Shown here: in pieces, positions 44,857-54,783 of the stretch
Position numbering within the stretch: position 1 is the first letter of the stretch
Layout of the letters: each line of letters starts with the position of its first letter
NCBI RefSeq assembly: GCF_000430995.1
Contig: NZ_HF952018.1
Coordinates: 1,244,449-1,308,448, forward strand
DNA: 64,000 bases
Reading direction: 5' to 3'
Origin: Thermobrachium celere DSM 8682
GTDB taxonomy: Bacteria; Bacillota; Clostridia; Clostridiales; Caloramatoraceae
The notes under the pieces: model-generated
Database searches by the model: none
Seen by the model: only the letters and a program-made list of their open reading frames with translations
What the model was told of the DNA's origin: nothing
Position numbers and translations under genes: made by a program

Positions 44857-46368
44857 TTATCTGACAAATGCTTGTATCAATAACATTATAATTGCAAAAC
44901 CACCTATATATCCCATTAGTCTAATAACGAACTTTAACCATTTATCATATGTAACATCAACAAGTCCTAATGTTGCAAGAATTAAACCTGTTGGTGTTAT
45001 AAATGCAATTAGTCCTTGTCCATATTGATAAGCACTTACAATTATATCTCTTGAAAGTCCAACTGAATCTGCAAGTGGAGCTATAATTGGCATTGATAAA
45101 ACCGCAAGTCCTGATGATGATGGTATAAAAAATCCTAATACTATAAATATAATTAAAATAACAATAACAAACACAACAGGATTCATGCCTTCAACTAATT
45201 TAGATGCAGCATAAAGTATTGTATCAGAAATTAAACCCTTATCTAATATTAAGTTTATACCTCTTGCTACACCTATTATTAAAGCAACTCCAACAAGTTC
45301 AGATGCACCTGAAATAAACTTATTTACAAACTCTTTTTCTTGCATACCTGAGATTAAAGCTATTATTAAGCTGACTGCTAAGAATAATGTTGTCATTTCA
45401 GTAAACCACCAATCTTGACTTGAAACACCCCATATCATAACAACAAAAGCAAGTCCAAATATAATAAGCATAAGCTTTCTTCTTAATGTAAATTCTGGAA
45501 CATCCTTATTATAATAATCTTTTAAGAACTTTTCTTCTATTTCTTGCTTTTGACTATAAATTAAAGACATAGTTGCATCCTTTTTAACTTTATTAGCATA
45601 TTTAACTATATAAACTATTGTAATTATTACTGCTATTAACAGACCTATAAATCTTATTGTTAAACCTTCTGTAAAAGTAATACCTGCAGCATTTGATGCT
45701 ATAACTGAAGCAAAAGGATTTACTGTTGAAAACATTGTACCTATTGAAGAACCCATATATATTGCTGCAATACATACTAACGCATCATATCCTGCAGCTA
45801 TAAATACTGGAATTAGTATTGGATATAACGCTATCGTTTCTTCTGCCATTCCAAAAGTAGTTCACCCTATTGCAATTAATGTAGTAATTATTACAATTAG
45901 CAAAAACTCTTTACCTTTTGTTGCCCTTGATAAACTAGCAATACCTGCCTCAAACGCTCCTGTGCTATTTAGTACACCAATCAATCCACCCATTATAAGT
46001 ACAAAAACAATAATATCAATTGATTCTTGAATTCCCTTTATAGGTGCTTGAAGAAGATCTATTAACCCTTGTGGATTTGACTCAACTCTTTCATATGTTC
46101 TAGGAATAGCTATTGGTTTATAAATACTTCCATCTTCAAACTTTTCTATACCAATTTTTACTCCAAGTTTATTTAAAGTTTCCTGTGTTCCAGGCATTTC
46201 GTTTGTTGTTCCATCTGGTTTTGTTACTACAAAAACTTTCTTTTCACCATCATATTGAAGTTTTGAGAATAACCCTGATGGAACTACATAAGTTAAAATT
46301 GATGCTAAGATTAAAACAATAAATAAAACTGTAAAAGCTGTTGGGAAACTTTTTTTCTTTTTACTCAT
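44857..46368 (-). pseudogene. YfcC-family membrane carrier interrupted by one in-frame TGA
   Basis: A 503-codon frame for a YfcC/arginine-ornithine-like carrier of the ion transporter superfamily: an N-terminal helix (FPTAFTVLFIVLILASILTY), an extracytosolic segment, then many helices. The codon at 45861-45859 is TGA between ...TTLIAIG and TTFGMAEETIALYP. The same frame resumes at once, and I recall the family reading GGTTFGMAEET here, so a GGA glycine codon appears to have become TGA by one change. Both halves are otherwise undamaged, which suggests a recent mutation, read-through or a sequence error. The downstream half could also start at the ATG at 45849 (330 residues). AAGGAGG lies 8 bases before the ATG. 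Confidence 0.82.
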
Positions 46369-46436
46369 TTTTTAGCCCTCCTTAAATGTCAAAAAATGTT
46401 GTATAATTTTAGAAAAATTTGACTTTTTGCAAAACT

Positions 46437-46465
46437 ATTATAACATTTGATATACTTGTTATCAA
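46437..46465 (-). promoter_or_regulatory. promoter of the YfcC-type gene, with an overlapping inverted repeat
   Basis: Minus strand: TTGATA (46460-46465), a 17-base spacer and TATAAT (46437-46442). TTGATA is repeated as TATCAA inside the spacer, an inverted repeat over the -35 region that could be an operator. Confidence 0.75.
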
Positions 46466-46501
46466 TATGTAATTAAAATTTTATAACAGCATAATAATAA
46501 C

Positions 46502-46540
46502 ATAGCATCCACATAGTTTTTTAAACTATGTGGATGCTAT
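46502..46540. terminator. long hairpin terminator
   Basis: A perfect 18-bp stem (46502-46519 with 46523-46540) with a 3-base loop, between the radical SAM gene and the YfcC-type promoter. The T-tract on the minus strand is interrupted (GTTATTATTATG). Confidence 0.75.
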
Positions 46541-46544
46541 TATT

Positions 46545-47669
46545 TTAAAAGAATAACTCTCCTAATCTATATCCAGAAGGTAACTCTTCTTCACTTAAAA
46601 ATTTGAAATTTTCATCCTGTAGTATAGGTAAAAATACGTCGTATGGAATTCTTGAAAATTCACAAGCATAATTGCTTGCTCCAAACCATTTTCCTTCTTT
46701 ACTTCCTAAATTTAATCCTCTAGCAAACTTTGTATAGTTTGAACAGTCATGAACTACTAAATCCCAGTTTTCTTCATCTGCTATCTTCATAAGTTTAAGA
46801 GTAAGCTCTCTACTCCAAATTGGAGATATATAGCCAGCTCTTGATATATACATATTTTCACCATAATAATTGTAAATGTTATTTTCATTTAAATGTAGTT
46901 CTGCACAGTTTATAAAATCAAGCTTTGTATCTAATATAGCTTTCTTTTTCTTTAAAAATGCTTCAAAAAACTCTGGTGTCATTGGAGTTTCAATACCTAC
47001 TCTTTCAATATACTGTTTTGCTATACCAATATTTTCTATTACCTTGTCTGAACAATTAGTTGCACCTAAATTAAAACGTATCTCATTAAGACCTGCTTCA
47101 CCCAATGCTTTTAATGTTTCTTCAGTAGCTAAAGTACCATTTGTGTACATATGCTGATGAATTTTAGCTTCACTAAATTTCTTTATTACAGTATAGTATT
47201 TTTCAATTTCCATAAATGGTTCTAAATAAACATATGCAACACCAGTTGGTTTCTTTTGAATGGAAAGAAGCAAGTCAATATCCCTTTCATAAAATTTAGT
47301 ACCTCCAATTTCCCACAATCCCTCTCCAACTGGAGGCATGTCTTCTATCTGTCCATAGTTATAGCAGAACTTACACTCTAAATTGCATTTGTTTGTTTTT
47401 CTAATAGCTCCCAAACCATCTCCTAATAAACAAGAACGACATCCTTTAGGAAATTTTTCATCATTTCCAACATAATAAGTCCTATTCTCCAATGTTTTTA
47501 AATTTTTTATCTCTGCCATTAATTTAGCATTTCTATGCTCAACTGCTTCTTCAATTTGTGCAAAGGTAGCATAGACAATCTCCTCTTGTTTTGGGCTTAA
47601 CTCCTCATCCTCAGGTAATTGTGCAAAAAACTCAAACCACATAAGAGCATCCTTTTTTGAAATTTTCAT
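46545..47669 (-). CDS. radical SAM protein of unknown function
   Basis: A 374-residue enzyme. The radical SAM cluster motif is C95-x3-C99-x2-C102 in KCNLECKFCYNYG. It is preceded by C77 and C80 in FPKGCRSCLLGDG, which could bind a metal or second cluster, and further cysteines lie at the C-terminal end (VHDCSNYTKF, NYACEFSRIP). The middle has YLEPFMEIEKYY and HMYTNGTLATEETL, typical of the SAM barrel. I do not recognise the reaction. The neighbours (a YfcC-type carrier and an aminotransferase) give no clear hint. GGAGGA lies just before the ATG, and an extended -10 box (TGGTATAAT) is found near 47790. Confidence 0.82.
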   Translation of the reverse strand: MKISKKDALMWFEFFAQLPEDEELSPKQEEIVYATFAQIEEAVEHRNAKLMAEIKNLKTLENRTYYVGNDEKFPKGCRSCLLGDGLGAIRKTNKCNLECKFCYNYGQIEDMPPVGEGLWEIGGTKFYERDIDLLLSIQKKPTGVAYVYLEPFMEIEKYYTVIKKFSEAKIHQHMYTNGTLATEETLKALGEAGLNEIRFNLGATNCSDKVIENIGIAKQYIERVGIETPMTPEFFEAFLKKKKAILDTKLDFINCAELHLNENNIYNYYGENMYISRAGYISPIWSRELTLKLMKIADEENWDLVVHDCSNYTKFARGLNLGSKEGKWFGASNYACEFSRIPYDVFLPILQDENFKFLSEEELPSGYRLGELFF

Positions 47670-47854
47670 CCTATGTCCTCCTCTTTTATAAAACTAGTAA
47701 TTTTACCCACCTTATTCACAAATTTAAACATACAAATTACAGTTAAAAACACATGTATAGTTCTATTTAACTGAAACGTAATATATTATACCACTTACAC
47801 AAACTCAATAAAATACTTTACAACTTTTTAGCTCTAAATTTCCGCTTAAAATTT

Positions 47855-47882
47855 AAGGCAGGTATTCGATAATACCTGCCTT
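47855..47882 (-). terminator. hairpin terminator of the aminotransferase gene
   Basis: A perfect 12-bp stem (47855-47866 with 47871-47882) with a CGAT loop; AAATTTTAAG follows on the minus strand, a weak T-tract. Confidence 0.65.
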
Positions 47883-47900
47883 AGTTTTTAAGATCTATAA

Positions 47901-49217
47901 TTATCTTTGTGCTTCATATTGTCTTAGAAGCTTTACAAATAGTTCTGGAACCTTTGCCATCTTTTCAGGTGATTCTACGAAAGAAATTCTAAATTGTGTA
48001 GTTCCTGGATTGTATTCGCCCTCATCAACATTATAGAAGCCCTTCATTGGAGCCACCAATAGAGTTGTTTCAACTCCATCTATTTCAACTGCACCTTTTT
48101 CTGCACAATAAAGAACAAAATCAATTGAATCAAATCCTGGTTTTACTACATTTCTAACATCTATAACTAAGTATATTGAAGCATCTGGGCTTGAAACAAT
48201 TAAGTTTGGTTCTAACTTTTTAAGTCCGTTATATACTGTCATAATCTGTTCTTTATAATAATTTCTAAGATTTTTGCACCAATCTAGAATTTGTTCCTTT
48301 GATTCATGTGCAAGTGCTCCAAATATGTATTGTCCTAATACATTAGCACAAAGGTTTGCTGTATATTCTGCTACAGCACGATTATTAAATTCAGCATTAT
48401 CAGTTATTAGAGCACCTATTCTTAAACCACAAGCGTTCCACACCTTTGATGCAGTTTCTATACTAATTCTTCTTCCCTCTATTCCAGGAACCTCTTTATC
48501 TGTAACTCCCCATATACTTACTAACCTTGCATCGTCTGTATAATAAAGTTCACGATATGCCTCATCGCTTACCATCCACATATTGTATTTTACGCATAGT
48601 TTTGCAAGTTCAACAAGTGTTTCATAATCATATAGCTGTCCTGTTGGATTGTCGTATGGTATAACAAGAAGTGCTCCTGGATTATACTTCTTTATCATTT
48701 CTTCAATTTTATCAATTTCAGGAAGACTAAATTTTCCATTTTCATCTAGTTTACGTTTAACTGTAACAATCTTTCTTCCTATTCTTTCAGCAAATGAGAT
48801 ATAGTTAGTATATGCTGGATCAATCATTAAAAGAGGTCTTTCATCTGAACCTGCAGGACCACATACCCCTAGTAAAAGTAGTTCCATAGCAGCTGAACCG
48901 CCATCAGTTATTTGAACATAAAGGTTGCTTGTATCAAAACCTTCACATTTTAAGATATTTTTAAAAGCATCTTGACATTCTTTAAAACCAGCAGTAGTTG
49001 AGTATCTTATAACTCCTTGTGCAAATGGGCTTTCTGGTGCATCAAGTGAGAACATTCTCTTCATCATGGCTGGATTTGTAGGAAGAGAAACATTACCGAT
49101 ACCAACATTGATTACCGCTTGAGGTTTAACCTTACGTTCCTCATATTTCATCTGAGCTAATCTAACATCTGATGGTGTCCTAGATTCAAAATGAGCTGAT
49201 AGAATTGGTTTATTCAT
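47901..49217 (-). CDS. PLP-dependent aminotransferase, class I/II
   Basis: A 438-residue fold-type I aminotransferase. Marks are ITDGGSAAMELLLLG, YDNPTGQLYDYE with the substrate-contacting Asn, WMVSDEAYRE with the pyridine Asp, the PLP lysine in ETASKVWNACGLRIG, and the C-terminal Arg in TQFRISFVE. The group is annotated as aspartate/tyrosine/aromatic aminotransferase, but substrate is uncertain. It stands alone on its transcript. The divergent plus-strand neighbour is a free-standing pyruvate kinase C domain, which may or may not be linked. The upstream 295 bases (49218-49512) are AT-rich with no gene. Confidence 0.88.
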   Translation of the reverse strand: MNKPILSAHFESRTPSDVRLAQMKYEERKVKPQAVINVGIGNVSLPTNPAMMKRMFSLDAPESPFAQGVIRYSTTAGFKECQDAFKNILKCEGFDTSNLYVQITDGGSAAMELLLLGVCGPAGSDERPLLMIDPAYTNYISFAERIGRKIVTVKRKLDENGKFSLPEIDKIEEMIKKYNPGALLVIPYDNPTGQLYDYETLVELAKLCVKYNMWMVSDEAYRELYYTDDARLVSIWGVTDKEVPGIEGRRISIETASKVWNACGLRIGALITDNAEFNNRAVAEYTANLCANVLGQYIFGALAHESKEQILDWCKNLRNYYKEQIMTVYNGLKKLEPNLIVSSPDASIYLVIDVRNVVKPGFDSIDFVLYCAEKGAVEIDGVETTLLVAPMKGFYNVDEGEYNPGTTQFRISFVESPEKMAKVPELFVKLLRQYEAQR

Positions 49218-49512
49218 TTTAAAAACTCCCTTCTAAAACTTATAATTATTGCCCAAACGTTAATGTATTCAGTTTTATTTTAATATACAGAAAATTTCAA
49301 ATCAATATAAAATTCTTGATTTATTAACTCAAATAATGAATTTATTTAATAAATGTTAAATCGCATGTCCATTTTTCTAAACAGATGTAAAAAAATCAAA
49401 GGAATGTTATTTTTTAAACTTATTAAGCTAAGATTTTATCACTTATAATTAGTGATACATCTGCCAGTTTATGTTAAAATAATACTTAATAGATAATAGT
49501 GGAGGTGCTAAA

Positions 49513-50058
49513 ATGTATTTCAAGACTGCAGGTAAGCATAATACAAAAGAAACTATAGAACTTGCATTAAAAATAGCAGAAGAAAGAAACATAAATCATA
49601 TTGTCGTTGCTTCATGTTCTGGATATACAGCAAAACTATTATCAGGATGTGGTAAAAATATTGTCGTTGTTACCCATGTTAATGGATTTGAAGAACCTGG
49701 AGTTATGGAAATGGATGATAATACAATAGATGAGCTTAAGGGACTTGGTTTTAAAGTTTATACTGGAACCCATGTATTATCTGGTGCTGAAAGAGGAATA
49801 TCACGAAAATTTGGTGGTATTTACCCTGTTGAAATAATGGCACACACACTTAGAATGTTAGGACAGGGTGTTAAAGTTGCTGTTGAAATTGCTGTAATGG
49901 CTTTAGATGCCGGACTCATTCCATATGGAGAGGATATCATTTCAATAGGAGGTACAGGTGAAGGTGCTGATACTGCAATTATAATAACTCCTTCCCATGC
50001 AGCATCTATTTTTGAAACAAAAATAAAAGAGATTATTTGTAAGCCATATGAGTTTTAG
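49513..50058 (+). CDS. free-standing pyruvate kinase C-terminal (alpha/beta) domain protein
   Basis: A 181-residue protein that matches only the C domain of pyruvate kinase, the part that binds allosteric effectors, without the catalytic barrel. Visible are ETIELALKIAEERNINHIVVASCSGYTAKLL, VVTHVNGFEEPGV and the glycine-rich SIGGTGEGADTAIII. Such single-domain proteins occur across clostridia and archaea with no assigned reaction; a small-molecule sensor or enzyme is possible. GGAGGTG lies before the ATG. A true pyruvate kinase with its own C domain is at 55985, so this is not a replacement. Confidence 0.8.
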   Translation: MYFKTAGKHNTKETIELALKIAEERNINHIVVASCSGYTAKLLSGCGKNIVVVTHVNGFEEPGVMEMDDNTIDELKGLGFKVYTGTHVLSGAERGISRKFGGIYPVEIMAHTLRMLGQGVKVAVEIAVMALDAGLIPYGEDIISIGGTGEGADTAIIITPSHAASIFETKIKEIICKPYEF

Positions 50059-50118
50059 AAAAGTTCATGTTTTATATAAATAATCTATTTGTTTATCTTT
50101 TAACAATTTAAACTACTA

Positions 50119-50160
50119 AAAAGGGTAAGTATTAAACTTAAATACTTACCCTTTTATTAT
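50119..50160. terminator. bidirectional terminator
   Basis: A perfect 15-bp stem (50119-50133 with 50141-50155) whose outer end is A-rich on the left and T-rich on the right. It separates the PK-C gene from the convergent membrane protein gene. Confidence 0.85.
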
Positions 50161-50188
50161 AGTACCTTCAATTGAATAGAATAAAAAA

Positions 50189-50803
50189 TTACTCTTTTAA
50201 ACTTCTCAAATAAGGATAATAAATTTTTTCAGCCTTCGTAATATCCCAATTTAAAATAATCTTATAAAACAACTCATCTATTTCATTGTTATTGGGAGAT
50301 AAATCTAAATTTGATAAAACATCATAGTACACTAAAAATTCATTGTATATATCTTGTTTTGATTTTATTATAATATTTTCTCCCCCACTACCACTTAAAC
50401 TAAATGCTTCACCACCATTGTTAATATAATAGATAACTTTATCTAAAAATCTTTCATAATTATCAAAGGTTAATGCCATTGAGTTTATTCTTAAACGATA
50501 CCTATTAAGTTGTGTATCGTTTATATATTTAAGCTTAGATAGGTTGTCGTTTAATACTCTAACGCTACTATATAAACTCATAAAGTTATAATCTATTTTT
50601 AGTTCATCTTTTTCTAAGTCAACAATTAGATTTTTAGTGTAATCTTTGACTTTGCCCATTTCAGTAAATATAGAATTTTTTAATTGAGATGATATTGTAG
50701 TATAATTGTTAATTTTTAAATTACTGTTTTTAAAAAAGCTAAATAAATATAGAACACATACAATTATTAAAATAGAATATATAAGTTTTTGTTCTTTCTT
50801 CAT
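50189..50803 (-). CDS. hypothetical membrane-anchored protein
   Basis: 204 residues, not recognised. One N-terminal helix (LIYSILIIVCVLYLFSFF, about 7-24) anchors a helical extracellular domain rich in Asn, Lys and Tyr, with a small Gly/Ser patch (SLSGSGGEN). There are no catalytic motifs. The frame opens at 50824, but GGAGG lies 7 bases before the ATG at 50803, which is used. It ends near a terminator shared with the PK-C gene. Confidence 0.65.
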   Translation of the reverse strand: MKKEQKLIYSILIIVCVLYLFSFFKNSNLKINNYTTISSQLKNSIFTEMGKVKDYTKNLIVDLEKDELKIDYNFMSLYSSVRVLNDNLSKLKYINDTQLNRYRLRINSMALTFDNYERFLDKVIYYINNGGEAFSLSGSGGENIIIKSKQDIYNEFLVYYDVLSNLDLSPNNNEIDELFYKIILNWDITKAEKIYYPYLRSLKE

Positions 50804-51025
50804 TAATAATCCTCCAAATACCACATACTTTAAATAATTAGCTTCTCAATCTATTATATTCAAAAATTTCTATTTGTAATAACCATTCATCCAAATTAAT
50901 CCATTACCTATGCCATTTCACATTCTTAAATTTTTATCAAATAAAAGAATAGTACATATCAATCACACTTTCAAAAACCTATGCATAATTTAAAAAAGGA
51001 TATTATTTTTTAAAAGGTGTTGTTT

Positions 51026-52420
51026 ATGGGTGTTGAACTGTTAGGAATGCATTATGTCTACCTAATTTTTATTATTCTTATACTAGGTGTAATGATTCTT
51101 AAAAAAGATACTACCCTCATCTGTATTGTAGGTATCTTTGTACTTGGATTAATGGCTACAAAATCTCTGTCCGCATCAGTTCTCGGAGTATTTAATAGCT
51201 TTATATATGCTATTAATGAACTCCTAGGTACAATACTCATCATTTCAATAATAGTTGGAATGAGTAATGCATTAGTTGAAACTGGTGTTAGCGATGCAAT
51301 GATTCGTCCATTTACAAAATTAATGAAAAACAAAGTTTTAGCATACTGGATAGTAGGTATTCTAATGATGGTAATTTCATGGTTTTTCTGGCCCTCACCT
51401 GCTGTTGCCCTAATTGGTGTAATCCTTTTACCAGCAGCAGTTAAAGCTGGTCTACCTGCCCTTGGAGTTGCTGTAGCTATGAATATTTTTGGACATGGAA
51501 TTGCCCTCTCAAGTGATTTTGTCATTCAAGGAGCTCCAAAACTTACTGCCAGTGGAGCAGGCATTCCAGTTGAAAACGTAATATCAGCAAGTGTACCTCT
51601 AGTTATAATAATGGGATTAACAACAACATTTTCTGCCTTCTATTTTCTTATGAAGGATATAAAAAATGGTTCTTTAAATATTGAAGAAAATATTTATTCA
51701 TTTGAGAATTCAAATACGTCTACAACCAGCACTATAAACCCTATTATTAAAAATATACTAGCTTTTGTTATTCCTTTATTATTTGTATTTGATGTTATTG
51801 CAATGTATGTTAAAAATTTAAGGGGTGGAGATGCAACTGCACTTATTGGTGGAACTGCAGTTTTTGTACTAACAGTTCTCACTATTTTAAATGATCGTAA
51901 AAACAGCTTAAGTAAAATAACCTCCCATCTTATTGAAGGTCTTCAATTTGGCTTTAGAGTGTTTGGGCCTGTTATTCCTATCGCAGCCTTTTTCTATCTT
52001 GGAGATTCAGGAATTACAGCTGTTTTTGGAGAGGTGCTTCCAAAATCATCTAATGGAATAGTTAATGACCTTGGAATAGCCCTTGCCAACACAGTTCCTC
52101 TAAACGCCGCTTTAGGAGCTGGAACATTAAGCATTGTCGGAGCCATAACTGGACTTGATGGTTCTGGCTTTTCTGGAATATCCCTTGTAGGCTCTGTAGC
52201 CAAACTATTTGGAACTGCACTTGGAAGTGGAACAGCTACACTAACAGCCCTAGGACAGATATCTGCAATATGGGTAGGAGGAGGAACATTAATCCCATGG
52301 GCAGTAATCCCAGTTGCTGCTATATGCGGTATAGATCCTATAGAACTTGTAAAGCGAAATATAAAACCAGTTGTAATTGGACTTGTAGTAACAACCATTG
52401 CAGCAATATTTTTCATTTAA
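51026..52420 (+). CDS. polytopic membrane transporter, ion-transporter superfamily
   Basis: A 464-residue membrane protein with about twelve hydrophobic helices and two similar halves, each with a re-entrant-like Gly/Ala/Pro-rich hairpin (for example WPSPAVALIGVILLPAAVKA, and later NTVPLNAALGAGTLSIVGA). This layout fits sodium- or proton-coupled carriers of the ion transporter superfamily; I cannot assign the substrate. The frame opens at a GTG at 51017, but AAAAGGTG lies 6 bases before the ATG at 51026, which is chosen. It is single-gene with its own terminator. Confidence 0.78.
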   Translation: MGVELLGMHYVYLIFIILILGVMILKKDTTLICIVGIFVLGLMATKSLSASVLGVFNSFIYAINELLGTILIISIIVGMSNALVETGVSDAMIRPFTKLMKNKVLAYWIVGILMMVISWFFWPSPAVALIGVILLPAAVKAGLPALGVAVAMNIFGHGIALSSDFVIQGAPKLTASGAGIPVENVISASVPLVIIMGLTTTFSAFYFLMKDIKNGSLNIEENIYSFENSNTSTTSTINPIIKNILAFVIPLLFVFDVIAMYVKNLRGGDATALIGGTAVFVLTVLTILNDRKNSLSKITSHLIEGLQFGFRVFGPVIPIAAFFYLGDSGITAVFGEVLPKSSNGIVNDLGIALANTVPLNAALGAGTLSIVGAITGLDGSGFSGISLVGSVAKLFGTALGSGTATLTALGQISAIWVGGGTLIPWAVIPVAAICGIDPIELVKRNIKPVVIGLVVTTIAAIFFI

Positions 52421-52456
52421 ATACTTTCATTAATGTCACTTTAATATTTTAACTAC

Positions 52457-52492
52457 AATAGCTATAGGCTTTATGTCCTATAGCTATTTTTA
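52457..52492 (+). terminator. Rho-independent terminator
   Basis: A perfect 12-bp stem (52457-52468 with 52477-52488) followed by TTTT. Confidence 0.85.
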
Positions 52493-52774
52493 ATATATTA
52501 TCTGTATAAGTAAAATAAATATTTTTAATATATGACATTTGACAATTTACAGAAAAATGTTAAAATCTTTTTAGAATTTATACTTTATTTAACAAAGGAG
52601 GGTTTTTATGTTAAACAAATTGTAGATAATTTAATTAGTTTACTACATTTAATTACATTTATTCTTAACTTATTTCAAACTTACTAAATATATAAATTAA
52701 TTTTTAAACTACTACTAATGTTAATGATGCAACCGAATATTCAAAAGATAAATATGATAATGGAGGGATTTAAA
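52493..52774. other. intergenic region with a five-codon frame
   Basis: About 280 AT-rich bases before the lipoprotein gene. A strong ribosome site (AAAGGAGG, 52594-52601) leads into ATG-TTA-AAC-AAA-TTG-TAG (52608-52625), only five codons. It may be a leader peptide or the relic of a gene. Nothing else is evident. Confidence 0.45.
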
Positions 52775-53329
52775 ATGAAAAGAATAATGAGTTTAATTTT
52801 ATTATCTTTACTATCTATTACTCTTATTTCTTGTGAACCTACTTCTACTGTAGATAGTAAACCTTCAGCAAATACTCCTACAGCTCAACAAACAAACAAT
52901 AATAGTTCAGAACAAAAACAAGAGGAAAAACAAGAAGAAAAAATATTTAAATTAGGTGAGACTGTCATTGTTGATAATAAGTACGAATTTACTATAAATA
53001 AAGTTTATTTAACTAAAAAGAGAAATGAATTTGCAGATAAACAATATAAAAAAGTTGCTATTATTGAGTACAGTTTCAAAAACACAAATAGTGACGAAGA
53101 TGTTTTAGTTTCTGATATGAATTTTAAAGTTTATGATGAAAGTGGCAATATATTAGATACATATCCCGTTGTAGATATTAGCGATTATCCTAATGCAATT
53201 GCTAAAGGTAAACAAGCTAAGGGAGCAGTTGCCTATGGATTTAATGAGGGTTCAAAATTAGAACTTCATTTCTATCCAAATATATTTGATAATAAATCAT
53301 CTGCTAAGTTTATACTTGATGTAAAATAA
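52775..53329 (+). CDS. DUF4352-type lipoprotein
   Basis: 184 residues: a lipoprotein signal ending SITLISC (Cys20), an Asn/Gln/Glu-rich linker with EEKQEEK repeats, then a beta-sandwich domain resembling DUF4352/telokin-like extracellular domains (KLGETVIVDNKYEFTINKVYL, KVAIIEYSFKNTNSDED, KQAKGAVAYGF). Such domains occur in many secreted Firmicute proteins and have no assigned activity. The frame opens at 52718, but GGAGGG lies before the ATG at 52775, which gives a proper signal peptide. It is followed at once by a GC-rich hairpin terminator. Confidence 0.78.
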   Translation: MKRIMSLILLSLLSITLISCEPTSTVDSKPSANTPTAQQTNNNSSEQKQEEKQEEKIFKLGETVIVDNKYEFTINKVYLTKKRNEFADKQYKKVAIIEYSFKNTNSDEDVLVSDMNFKVYDESGNILDTYPVVDISDYPNAIAKGKQAKGAVAYGFNEGSKLELHFYPNIFDNKSSAKFILDVK

Positions 53330-53333
53330 AAAA

Positions 53334-53357
53334 GGGGGCAAATTGCCCCAAGTTTTA
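53334..53357. terminator. Rho-independent terminator
   Basis: Stem 53335-53339 with 53345-53349 (extendable), preceded by A-runs and followed by AAGTTTTATTTT. It serves the lipoprotein gene and perhaps the convergent methyltransferase. Confidence 0.75.
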
Positions 53358-53365
53358 TTTTAGAG

Positions 53366-54742
53366 CTATTTTTTCTCTATCAAAGCCACACACTCCACAT
53401 GAGCAGTCTGCGGGAACATATCAACTGGCTGAACTTCCTTAGTTTTATAGCCTAACTCATTTAGGATTGCTAAATCCCTTGCAAGTGTTGCAGGATCACA
53501 GGAAACATAAACAATTCTTTTAGGATTACTTTTTGCAATTGCCTCAAGGAGAGTTTTTTCACATCCCTTTCTTGGAGGGTCTACTACAATTACATCTGCA
53601 ACTATTCCTGATTCAATTAATTTTGGTATTTCAGTTTCAGATTCTCCTACAATAAACTCAACATTTTCTACATTATTCTGTCTTGCGTTTTCCCTAGCAT
53701 TTTCTATTGCCTGTGGAACTATTTCAACACCATATACCTTTTTAGCCTTCTTGGCTAAAAATAGTGAAATTGTCCCTGTACCACAATAGGCATCAAAAAC
53801 TACTTCTTCACCCTTAAGACCTGCATATTCTAATGCCTTATTATATAAAACCTCTGTCTGAACTGGATTTACTTGGAAGAATGAAAGGGGTGAAATATTA
53901 AACCTAAACTCCCCTATATAGTCAGTTATATAATCCTGCCCATAAAGTGTTATGCACTCTTCACCTAATATAACATTTGTATCCTTTGGATTTATATTTA
54001 AAACAATACTCTTTATGTTTTCTATATTCTCCTTAATTTTTTCCACAAACTCATTTAAATATGGAACTTGTTTTTTTCTTGAAACAAGTACCACCATCAC
54101 ATCGCCTGTTTTAAATCCTTGTCTTACCATTATGTGCCTTATTATTCCCTCTTTTGTCTGCTCGTTGTAAGGCTTAACCTTATATTCTTTTATCCAATCC
54201 TTAGTAATTTTAATAACCTTGTCTGCTATTTCATCTTGTATGTAGCATGTTTCTATATCTACTATATCATGGGTTCTTGGAGCAAAGAAACCTATTACAA
54301 CCTCTCCATCCTTTTCACCAACAGGTAGCTGTACCTTGTTTCTATATCTATATGGATTTTGCATTCCTAATGTATTATGAATGGTAACTCCCTCTAATTT
54401 ACCTATTCTCTCTATACAATCCTTTACTCTATTTTTCTTAAAGTTAAGCTGTCCCTCATAGGTTAGGTGCTGAATTTGACATCCCCCACATCTTTTATAT
54501 ACAGGACAAATTGGAGTTGTTCTATATTCTGAAGGCTTTATAACCTCTAAAAGCTTACCAAAGCCATAGTTTTTTTGAACCTTTACAACCTTAACCTTTG
54601 TTTCCTCACCCTCTATTGCACCCTCAATAAATAAAGTATAATCTTCAACTCTGCCAACTCCCTCTCCTTGAAACCCCATTCCTGTGATATTAACTATGTA
54701 ATCCTTGTTCTTTTCAACAGGTATATTCTTCAACTTCATCAC
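53366..54742 (-). CDS. 23S rRNA (uracil-5-)-methyltransferase RlmD/RumA family, copy 2
   Basis: A 458-residue m5U methyltransferase with the same plan as the protein at 30722: TRAM domain ([24 protein letters not shown]-like), cluster cysteines [15 protein letters not shown], the SAM motif [21 protein letters not shown] and the catalytic VSCDPATL. Clostridia often carry two or three of these enzymes, which may target different uridines in 23S rRNA or tRNA; this copy's target is unknown. No ribosome site as strong as its neighbours' is seen. The AKR terminator lies just upstream. Confidence 0.9.
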   Translation of the reverse strand: MMKLKNIPVEKNKDYIVNITGMGFQGEGVGRVEDYTLFIEGAIEGEETKVKVVKVQKNYGFGKLLEVIKPSEYRTTPICPVYKRCGGCQIQHLTYEGQLNFKKNRVKDCIERIGKLEGVTIHNTLGMQNPYRYRNKVQLPVGEKDGEVVIGFFAPRTHDIVDIETCYIQDEIADKVIKITKDWIKEYKVKPYNEQTKEGIIRHIMVRQGFKTGDVMVVLVSRKKQVPYLNEFVEKIKENIENIKSIVLNINPKDTNVILGEECITLYGQDYITDYIGEFRFNISPLSFFQVNPVQTEVLYNKALEYAGLKGEEVVFDAYCGTGTISLFLAKKAKKVYGVEIVPQAIENARENARQNNVENVEFIVGESETEIPKLIESGIVADVIVVDPPRKGCEKTLLEAIAKSNPKRIVYVSCDPATLARDLAILNELGYKTKEVQPVDMFPQTAHVECVALIEKK

Positions 54743-54783
54743 CTATCCTTCTAATTTTTGATACCATTACAACATTATACTAT

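Noticed and set aside
45859-45861. The in-frame TGA as a selenocysteine codon
   Set aside because: The family has glycine here, no redox motif surrounds it and no stem-loop of SECIS type follows directly, so a nonsense change is simpler.
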